Below, piece after piece: positions 51,155 to 62,370 of a stretch of 64,000 bases of DNA. The DNA comes from Petrolisthes cinctipes (lineage: Eukaryota; Arthropoda; Malacostraca; Decapoda; Porcellanidae). Both the position numbers and the translations under genes were made by a program. The notes beneath the pieces are model-generated. The model did no database searches. It saw nothing but the letters and a program-made list of their open reading frames with translations, and was not told the DNA's origin. Numbering within the stretch: position 1 is the first letter of the stretch; every line of letters starts with the position of its first letter. Location of the stretch: assembly GCA_033782935.1 (NCBI GenBank), contig JAWQEG010000486.1, forward strand, positions 992,001 to 1,056,000, in the 5' to 3' direction.

Positions 51155-52561
51155 ACATGCACATATTGACTTTTGGCATCTAAAATATCGATTTTCAGCA
51201 TGTTTTGGGCCTGAATTTTGAAAATACTCTAACACGGAGTAAGCATGTACAGATCGCTTCTGGGACCCCAAAATATCGATATTTCGGGTGTTTTGAGCCT
51301 GAATTTGAGATATAAACGAGTATAATAGATGCATACACATATTGACTTTGGGCACCAAAAATATCGATTTTCAGCATGTTTTGGGCCTGAATTTTAAACA
51401 TACTCTAACACGGAGTAGGCATGTACAGATCGCTTCTGGGACCCCAAAATATCGAATTTTCGGGTGTTTAGGGCCAGAATTTGAGATATAAACGGGTACA
51501 GAAGATACATGCACATATAGACTTTTGGGCACCTGAAAGATCGATTTTCAGTATGTTTTTGGCCTCTATTTTGAAAATACTCTAACACGGAGTAGGCATG
51601 TACAGATCGCTTCTGGGACCCCTAAATATCGAAGTTTCAGGCGTTTTGGGACTGAATTTGAGATATCGACTTTTTGGCCCCTAAAATATCAATTTTTAGC
51701 AGGTTTTTAGCCTATATTTTGAAAATATTCTAGCACTGAGTAGGCATGTACAGATCGCTTCTGGGACCCCAAAATATCGAATTTTCGGGTGTTTTGAGCT
51801 TGAACTTGAGATATAAACGGGTACTGAAGATGCATGCACATATCGATTTTTTGGCACCTAAAACATCGATTTTGAGCATGTTTTGGGCCTGTATTTTGAA
51901 AATACTCTAACACGGAGTAGGCATGTATAGATCGCTTCTGGGACCCCTAAATATCGAATTTTCGGGTGTTTTGGGCCTTAATTTGAGATATCGACTTTTT
52001 GGCACCTAAAATATCGATTTTTAGCATGTTTTTAGCCTATATTTTGAAAATATTCTAGCAATGAGTAGGCATGTACAGATTGCTTCTGGGACCCCAAAAT
52101 ATTGAATTTTCGGGTGTTTTGAGCCTGAATTTGAGATATAAACGGGTACAGAAGATACATGCACATATTGACTTTTGGCATCTAAAATATCGATTTTCAG
52201 CATGTTTTGGGCATGTATTTTGAAAATACTCTAACACGGAGTAGGCATGTACAGATCGCTTCTGGGACCCCATAATATCAAATTTTCGGGTGTTATAGGC
52301 CTGAATTTGAGATATCGCCTTTACGCACCTAAAATATCGATTTTTAGCATGTTTTGAGCCTATATTTTGAAAATATTCTAGCACTGAGTAGGCATGTACA
52401 GATCGCTTCTGGGACCCCAAAATATCGAATTTTCGGGTGTTTTGAGCCTGAATTTGAGATATAAACGAGTACAGAAGATGCATGCACATATCGACTTATA
52501 GGCACCTAAAAGATCGATTTTGAGCATGTTTTGAGCCTTTATTTTGAAAACATTCTAGCAC

Positions 52562-54617
52562 TGAGTAGGCATGTACAGATCGCTTCTGGGACCCCAAAAT
52601 ATCGAATTTTCGGATGTTTTGAGCCTGAATTTGAGATATAAACGAGTATAATAGATGCATACACATATTGACTTTGGGCACCAAAAATATCGATTTTCAG
52701 CATGTTTTGGGCCTGAATTTTAAAAATACTCTAACACGGAGTAGGCATGTACAGATCGCTTCTGGGACCCCAAAATATCGAGTTTTCGGGTGTTTAGGGC
52801 CATAATTTGAGATATAAACGGGTACAGAAGATACATGCACATATCGACTTTTGGGCACCTGAAAGATCGATTTTCAGTTTGTTTTTGGCCTCTATTTTGA
52901 AAATACTCTAACACGGAGTAGGCATGTACAGATCGCTTCTGGGACCCCTAAATATCGAAGTTTCAGGCGTTTTGGGACTGAATTTGAGATATCGACCTTT
53001 TGGCCCCTAAAATATCGATTTTTAGCAGGTTTTTAGCCTATATTTTGAAAATATTCTAGCACTGAGTAGGCATGTACAGATCGCTTCTAGGACACCAAAA
53101 TATCGAATTTTCGGGTGTTTTGAGCTTGAACTTGAGATATAAACGAGTACAGAAGATGCATGCACATATCGACTTTTGGGCACCTAAAAGATCAATTTTC
53201 AGTATGTTTTTAGCCTGTATTTTGAAACTACTCTAACACGGAGTAGGCATGTATAGATCGCTTCTGGGACCCCTAAATATTGAATTTTCGGGTGTTTTGG
53301 GCCTTTATTTGAGATATCGACTTTTTGGCACCTAAAATATCGATTTTTAGCATGTTTTTAGCCTATATTTTGAAAATATTCTATCACTGAGTAGGCATGT
53401 GCAGATTGCTTCTGGGACCCCAAAATATTGAATTTTCGGGTGTTTAGGGCCAGAATTTGTTATATAAACGGGTACTGAAGATGCATGCACATATAGACTT
53501 TTGGGCACCTAAAAGATCGATTTTCAGTATGTTTTTGGCCTGTATTTTGAAAATACTCTAACACGGAGTAGGCATGTACAGATCGCTTCTGGGATCCCTA
53601 AATATCGAATTTTCGGGTGTTTTGGGACTGAATTTGAGATATCGACTTTTTGGCACCTAAAAGATCGATTTTTAGTATGTTTTTAGCCTATATTTTGAAA
53701 ATTTTCTAGCACTGAGTAGGCATGTACAGATCGCCTCTGGGGCCCCAAAATATCGAATTTTCGGGTGTTTTGAGCTTGAATTTGAGATATAAACGAGTAC
53801 AGAAGATGCATGCACATATCGACTTTTGGGCACCTAAAATATCGATTTTGAGCATGTTTTGAGCCTATATTTTAAAAACATTCTAGCTCTCAGTAGGCAT
53901 GTACAGATCGCTTCTAGGACCCAAAAATATCGAATTTTCGGGTGTTTAGGGCCAGAATTTGAGAAATAAACGGGAACAGAAGATGCATGCACATATCGAC
54001 TTTTGGGCACCTAAAAGATCGATTTTCGGTATGTTTTTGGCCTCTATTTTGAAAATACTCTAACATGGAGTAGGCATGTACAGATCCCTTCTGGGACCCA
54101 TAAATATCGAAGTTTCGGGTGTTTTGGGACTGAATTTGAGATATCGACTTTTTGGCACCTAAAATATCGATTTTTAGCATGTTTTTAGCCTATATTTTGA
54201 AAATATTCTAGCACTGAGTAGGCATGTACAGATCGCTTCTGGGACCCCAAAATATCGAATTTTCGGGTATTTAGAGCATGAATTTGAGATATAAACGAGT
54301 ACAGAAGATGCATGCACATATCGACTTTTGGGCACCTAAAAGATCGATTTTCAGTATGTTTTTGGCCTCTATTTTAAAAATACACTAGCACGGAGTAGGC
54401 ATGTACAGATCGCTTCTGGGACCCCTAAATATCGAAGTATCGGGTGTTTTGGGACTGAATTTGAGATATCGACTTTTTGGCACCTAAAATATCGATTTTT
54501 AGCATGTTTTTAGCCTATATTTTGAAAATATTCTAGCACTGAGTAGGCATGTACAGATCACTTCTGGGACCCCAAAATATCGAGTTTTCGGGTGTTTTGA
54601 GCTTGAATTTGAGATAT
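52562..54617 (+). repeat. 2.0-kb block, copy 3 of the 33/39-kb family
   Basis: Offset 13647 from 38915-40970. It keeps GTATAATAGATGC (52648), GTTTCAGGCGTTTTGGG, the GTGCAGATTGC marker (53394) and TACAGATCACTTCTGG (54548). It has its own changes, such as GGGGCCCCAAAATATCG and GATTTTCGGTATG. It ends where AACGGGTACTGAAG replaces AACGAGTACAGAAG. Confidence 0.82.
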
Positions 54618-57600
54618 AAACGGGTACTGAAGATGCATGCACATATCGACTTTTGGGCACCTAAAAGATCGATTTTCAGTATGTTTTTGGCCTGTATTTT
54701 GAAAATACTCTAACACGGAGTAAGCATGTACAGATCGCTTCTGGGACCCCTAAATATCGAATTTTCGGGTGTTTTGGGCCTTTATTTGATATATCGACTT
54801 TTCGGCACCTAAAAGATCGATTTTTAGCATGTTTTTAGCCTATATTTTGAAAATATTCTAGCACTGAGTAGGCATGTACAGATTGCTTCTGGGATCCCAA
54901 AATATTGAATTTTCGGGTGTTTTGAACCTGAATTTGAGATATAAACGGGTACAGAAGATGAATGCATGCATCTAAAATATCGATTTTCAGCATGTTTTGG
55001 GCATGTATTTTGAAAATACTCTAACACGGAGTAGGCATGTACAGATCGCTTCTGGGACCCCAAAATATCGAATTTTCGGGTGTTTTAAGCCTGAATTTGA
55101 GATATAAACGGGTACTGAAGATGCATGCACATATCGATTTTTTGGCACCTAAAACATCGATTTTGAGTATGTTTTGGTCCTGTATTATGAAAATACTCTA
55201 ACACGGAGTAGGCATGTATAGATCGCTTCTGGGACTCCTAAATATCGAATTTTCGGGTGTTTTGGGCCTTAATTTGAGATATCGACTTTTTGGCACCTAA
55301 AATATCGATTTTTAGCATGTTTTTAGCCTATATTTTGAAAATATTCTAGCACTGAGTAGGCATGTACAGATTGCTTCTGGGACCCCAAAATATTGAATTT
55401 TCGGGTGTTTAGGGCCAGAATTTGAGATATAAACGGGTACGGAAGATGCATGCACATATCGATTTTTTGGCACCTAAAACATCGATTTTGTGCATGTTTT
55501 GGGCCTTATTTTGAAAATACTCTAACACGGAGTAGGCATGTACAGATCGCTTCTGGGACCCCTAAATATCGAATTTTCGGGTGTTTTGGGCCTTTATTTG
55601 AGATATCGACTTTTTGGCACCTAAAACATCGATTTTTAGCATGTTTTTAGCCTATATTTTGAAAATATTCTAGCACTGAGTAGGCATGTACAGATTGCTT
55701 CTGGGACCCCAAAATATTGAATTTTCGGGTGTTTTGAGCCAGAATTTGAGATATAAACGGGTACAGAAGATACATGCACATATTGACATTGGGCATCTAA
55801 AATATCGATTTTCAGCATGTTTTGGGCATGTATTTTGAAAATACTCTAACACGGAGTAGGCATGTACAGATCGCTTCTGGGACCCCAAAATATCGAATTT
55901 TCGGGTGTTTTGAGCCTGAATTTGAGATATAAACGGGTACTGAAGATGCATGCACATATCGATTTTTTGGCACCTAAAACATCGATTTTGAGCATGTTTT
56001 GGGCCTGTATTTTGAAAATACTCTAACACGGAGTAGGCATGTATAGATCGCTTCTGGGACCCCTAAATATCGAATTTTCGGGTGTTTTGGGCCTTAATTT
56101 GAGATATCGACTTTTTGGCACCTAAAATATCGATTTTTAGCATGTTTTTAGCCTATATTTTGAAAATATTCTAGCACTGAGTAGGCATGTACAGATTGCT
56201 TCTGGGACCCCAAAATAATGAATTTTCGGGTGTTTAGGGCCAGAATTTGAGATATAAACGGGTACAGAAGATGCATGCACATATCGACTTTTGGGCACCT
56301 AAAAGATCGATTTCCAGTATGTTTTTGGCCTGTATTTTGAAAATACTCTAACACGGAGTAGGCATGTACAGATCGCTTCTGGGACCCCTAAATATCGAAT
56401 TTTCGGGTGTTTTGGGCCTTTATTTGAGATATCGACTTTTCGGCACCTAAAAGATCGATTTTTAGCTTGTTTTTAGCCTATATTTTGAAAATATTCTAGC
56501 ACTGAGTAGACATGTACAGATTGCTTCTGGGACCCCAAAATATTGAATTTTCGGGTGTTTTGAGCCTGTATTTGAGATATAAACGGGTACAGAAGATGCA
56601 TGCACATATTGACTTTGGGCATCTAAAATATCGATTTTCAGCATGTTTTGAGCCTGTATTTTGAAAATACTCTAACACGGAGTAGGCATGTACAGATCGC
56701 TTCTGGGACCCCAAAATATCGAATTTTCGGGTGTTTTGGGCCAGAATTTGAGATATAAACGGGTACTGAAGATGCATGCACATATCGATTTTTTGGCACC
56801 TAAAACATCGATTTTGAGCATGTTTTGGGCCTGTATTTTGAAAATACTCTAACACGGAGTAGGTATGTATAGATCGCTTCTGGGACCCCTAAATATTGAA
56901 TTTTCGGGTGTTTTGGGACTGAATTTGAGATATCGACTTTTGGGAACCTAAAAGATCGATTTTCAGTATGTTTTTGGCCTGTATTTTGAAAATACTCTAA
57001 CACGGAGTAGGCATGTACAGATCGCTTCTGGGATCCCTAAATATCGAATTTTCGGGTGTTTTGGGACTGAATTTGAGATATCGACTTTTTGGCACCTAAA
57101 AGATCGATTTTTAGCATATTTTTAGCCTATATTTTGAAAATATTCTAGCACTGAGTAGGCATGTACAGATCGCCTCTGGGACCCCAAAATATCGAATTTT
57201 CGGGTGTTTTGAGCTTGAATTTGAGATATAAACGAGTACAGAAGATGCATGCACATATCGACTTTTGGGCACCTAAAATATCGATTTTGAGCATGTTTTG
57301 AGCCTATATTTTAAAAACATTCTAGCTCTGAGTAGGCATGTACAGATCGCTTTTGGGACCACAAAATATCGAATTTTCGGGTGTTTAGGGCCAGAATGTG
57401 AGAAATAAACGGGTACAGAAGATGCATGCACATATCGACTTTTGGGCACCTAAAAGATCGATTTTGAGTATGTTTTTATCCTCTATTTTGAAAATACTCT
57501 AACATGGAGTAGGCATGTACAGATCCCTTCTGTGACCCCTAAATATCGAAGTTTCGGGTGTATTGGAACTGAATTTGAGATATCGACTTTTTGGCACCTA

Positions 57601-60364
57601 AAATATCGATTTTTAGCATGTTTTTAGCCTATATTTTGAAAATATTCTAGCACTGAGTAGCATGTACAGATCGCTTCTGGGACCCCAGAATATCGAATTT
57701 TCGGGTGTTTTGAGCTTGAATTTGAGATATAAACGAGTACAGAAGATGCATGCACATATCGACTTTTGGGCACCTAAAAGATCGATTTTCAGTATGTTTT
57801 TGGCCTGTATTTTGAAAAATACTCTAACACGGAGTAGGCATGTACAGATCGCTTCTGGGACCCCTAAATATCGAATTTTCGGGTGTTTAGGGCCAGAATT
57901 TGAGATATAAACGGGTACTGAAGATGAATGCACCTATCGACTTTTTGGAACCTAAAACATCGATTTTGATCATGTTTTGGGCCTGTATTTTGAAAATACT
58001 CTAACACGGAGTAGGCATGTATAGATCGCTTCTGGGACCCATAAATATCGAATTTTCGGGTGTTTTGGGCCTTAATTTGAGATATCGACTTTTTGGCATC
58101 TAAAATATCGATTTTTAGCATGTTTTTAGCCTATATTTTGAAAATATTGTAGCACTGAGTAGGCATGTACAGATTGCTTCTAGGACCCCAAAATATTGAA
58201 TTTTCGGGTGTTTAGGGCCAGAATTTGAGATATAAACGGGTACAGAAGATGCATGCACATATCGACTTTTGGGCACCTAAAAGATCGATTTTCAGTATGT
58301 TTTTGGCCTGTATTTTGAAAATACTCTAACACGGAGTAAGCATGTACAGATCGCTTCTGGGACCCCTAAATATCGAATTTTCGGGTGTTTTGAGCCTGAA
58401 TTTGAGATATAAACGGGTACAGAAGATACATGCACATATTGACTTTGGGCATCTAAAATACCGATTTTTAGCATGTTTTGGGCATGTATTTTGAAAATAC
58501 TCTAACAAAGAGTAGGCATGTACAGATCGCTTCTGGGACCCCAAAATATCGAATTTTCGGTTGTTTTGAGCCTGAATTTGAGATATAAACGGGTACTGAA
58601 GATGCATGCACATATCGACTTTTTGGCACCTAAAATATCGATTTTGAGCATGTTTTGGGCCTGTATTTTGAAATACTCTAACACGGAGTAGGCATGTATC
58701 GACTTTTTGGCACCTTAAAGATCGATTTTTAGCATGTTTTTAGCCTATATTTTGAAAATATTCTAGCACTGAGTAGGCATGTACAGATCGCTTCTGGGAC
58801 CCCAAAATATCGAATTTTCGGGTGTTTTGAGCCTTAATTTGAGATATAAACGTGTACTGAAGATGCATGCACATATCGACTTTTTGGCACCTAAAATATC
58901 GATTTTGAGCATGTTTTGGGCCTGTATTTTGAAAATACTCTAACACGGAGTAGGCATGTATAGATTGCTTCTGGGACCCCAAAATATCGAATTTTCGGGT
59001 GTTTTGAGCCTGAATTTGAGATATAAACGGGTACAGAAGATACATGCACATATTGACTTTGGGCATCTAAAATATCGATTTTCAGCATGTTTTGGGCATG
59101 TATTTTGAAAATACTCTAACAAGGAGTAGGCATGTACAGATCGCTTCTGGGACCCCAAAATATCGAATTTTCGGGTGTTTTGAGCCTGAATTTGAGATAT
59201 AAACGGGTACTGAAGATGCATGCACATATCGACCTTTTGGCACCTAAAATATCGATTTTGAGCATGTTTTGGGCCTGTATTTTGAAAATACCCTAACACG
59301 GAGTAGGCATGTATCAACTTTTTGGCACCTTAAAGATCGATTTTTAGCATGTTTTTAGCCTATATTTTGAAAACATTCTAGCACTGAGTAGGCTTGTACA
59401 GATCGCTTCTGGGACCCCAAAATATCGAATTTTCTCGTGTTTTGAGCCTGAATTTGAAATATAAACGTATACTGAAGATGCATGCACATATCGACTTGTG
59501 GGCACATAAAACATCGATTTTGAGCATGTTTTAGGCCTGTATTTTGTAAATACTCTAACACGGAGTAGGCATGTACAGATCGCTTCTGGGACTCCAAAAT
59601 ATCGAATTTTCGGGTGTTTTGGGCCTGAATTTGAGATATCGCCTTTACGCACCTAAAATTTTGATTTTTAGCATGTTTTGAGCCTATATTTTGAAAATAT
59701 TCTAGCACTGAGTAGGCATGTACAGATCGCTTCTGGGACCCCAAAATATCGAATTTTCGGGTGTTTTGAGCCTGAATTTGATATATAAACAAGTACAGAA
59801 GATGCATGCACATATCGACTTTTGGGCACCTAAAATATCGATTTTGAGCATGTTTTGAGCCTATATTTTGAAAACATTCTAGCACTGAGTAGGCATGTAC
59901 AGATCGCTTCTGGGACCCCAGAATATCGAATTTTCGGGTGTTTTAAGCCTGAATTTGAGATATAAACGAGTATAGAAGATGCATGCACATATCAACTTTT
60001 GGGCACCTAAAACATCGATTTTGAGCATGTTTTGGTCCTGTATTTTGTAAATACTCTAACACGGAGTAGGCATGTACAGATCGCTTCTGGGACCCCAAAA
60101 TATCGAATTTTCGGGTGTTTTGGGCCTGAATTTGAGATATCGCCTTTACGCACCTAAAATATCTATTTTTAGCATGTTTTGAGCCTATATTTTGAAAATA
60201 TTCTAACACTGAGTAGGCATGCACAAATCACTTCTGGGACCCCAAAATATCGAATTTTCGGTTGTTTTGAGCCTGAATTTGAGATATAAACGGGTACAGA
60301 AGATACATGCACATATTGACTTTCGGCATCTAAAAGATCGATTTTCAGTATGTTTTTGGCCATG
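54618..60364 (+). repeat. Mixed L/S monomers with truncated copies
   Basis: Satellite in which S copies alternate with L copies of the GGTACTGAAG and GATACATGCAC haplotypes. Three truncated monomers are present: one near 54960 that runs GATGAATGCATGCATC, and two (58691 and 59306) in which GGCATGTATC joins directly to the ACTTTTTGGCACC half. No unique sequence is present. Confidence 0.75.
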
Positions 60365-62370
60365 TATTTTGAAAATACTCTAACACGGAGTAGGCATGTA
60401 CAGATCACTTCTGGGACCCCAAAATATCGAATTTTTGGGTGTTTTGAGCCTGAATTTGAGATATAAACGGGTACAGACGATGCATGCACATATCGACTTT
60501 TGGGCACCTAATATATCGATTTTGAGCATGTTTTGAGCCTATATTTTGAAAACATTCTAGCACTGAGTAGGCATGTACAGATCGCTTCTGGGACCCAAAA
60601 ATATCGAATTTTCGGGTGTTTAGGGCCAGAATCTGAGATATAAACGGGTACAGAAGATGCATGCACATATCGACTTTTGGGCACCTAAAAGATCGATTTT
60701 CAGTATGTTTTTGGCCTGTATTTTGAAAATACTCTAACACGGAGTAGGCATGTACAGATCGCTTCTGGGACCCCTAAATATCGAATTTTCGGGTGTTTTG
60801 GGCCTTAATTTGAGATATCGACTTTTTGGCACCTAAAATATCGATTTTTAGTATGTTTTCTAGCTTATATATTGAAAATATTCTAGCACTGAGTAGGCAT
60901 GTACAGATTGCTTCTGGGACCCCAAAATATCGAATTTTCGGGTGTTTAGGGCCAGAATTTGAGATATAAACGGGTACAGAAGATGCATGCACATATCGAC
61001 TTTTGGGCACCTAAAAGATCAATTTTCAATATGTTTTTGGCCTGTATCTTGAAAATACTCTAACACGGAGTAGGCATGTACATATCGCTTCATGGACCCC
61101 TAAATATCGAATTTTCGGGTGTTTTGGGACTGAATTTGAGATATCGACTTTTTGGCACCTAAAAGATCGATTTTTAGCATGTTTTTAGCCTATATATTGA
61201 AAATATTCTAGTACTGAGTAGGCATGTACAGATTGCTTATGGGACCCCAAAATATTGAATTTTCGGGTGTTTTGAGCCTGAATTTGATATATAAACGGGT
61301 ACTGAAGATACATGCACATATTGACTTTGGGCATCTAAAATATCGATTTTCAGCATGTTTTGGGCATGTATTTTGAAAACACTCTAACACGGAGTAGGCA
61401 TGTACAGATCGCTTCTGGGACCCCAAAATATCGAATTTTCGGGTGTTTTGAGCCTGAATTTGAGATATCGCCTTCACGCACCTAAACTTTTGATTTTTAG
61501 CATGTTTTGAGCCTGTATTTTGAAAATACTCTAACACGGAGTAGGCATGTACAGATCACTTCTGGGACCCCAAAATATCGAATTTTTGGGTGTTTTGAGC
61601 CTGAATTTGAGATATAAACGGGTACAGACGATGCATGCACATATCGACTTTTGGGCACCTAAAATATCGATTTTGAGCATGTTTTGAGCCTATATTTTGA
61701 AAACATTCTAGCACTGAGTAGGCATGTACAGATCGCTTCTGGGACCCAAAAATATCGAATTTTCGGGTGTTTAGGGCCAGAATTTGAGATATAAACGGGT
61801 ACAGAAGATGCATGCACATATCGACTTTTGGGCACCTAAAAGATCGATTTTCAGTATGTTTTTGGCCTGTATTTTGAAAATACACTAACACGGAGTAGGC
61901 ATGTACAGATCGCTTCTGGGACCCCTAAATATCGAATTTTCGGGTGTTTTGAGCCTGAATTTGAGATATAAACGGGTATAGAAGATGCATGCACATATCA
62001 ACTTTTGGGCACCTAAAACATCGATTTTGAGCATGTTTTGGTCCTGTATTTTGTAAATACTCTAACACGGAGTATTCATGTACAGATCGCATCTGGGACC
62101 CCAAAATATCGAATTTTCGGGTGTTTTGGGCCTGAATTTGAGATATCGCCTTTCCGCACCTAAAATATCGATTTTTAGCATGTTTTGAGCCTATATTTTG
62201 AAAATATTCTAACACTGAGTAGGCATGCACAGATCACTTCTGGGACCCCAAAATATCGAATTTTCGGGTGTTTAGGGCCAGAATTTGAGATATAAACGGG
62301 TACAGAAGATGCATGCACATATCGATTTTTGGGCACCTAAAAGATCGATTTTCAGTATGTTTTTGGCCTG
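60365..62370 (+). repeat. 2006-bp higher-order unit, copy 1
   Basis: Repeats at offset 2006. The marker GTACAGACGATGC occurs at 60471, 61622, 62477 and 63804, with spacings of 1151, 855 and 1327. Other shared variants are GTTTTCTAGCTTATATATTG, CAATATGTTTTTGG and CGCTTCATGGACCCC. Confidence 0.85.
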
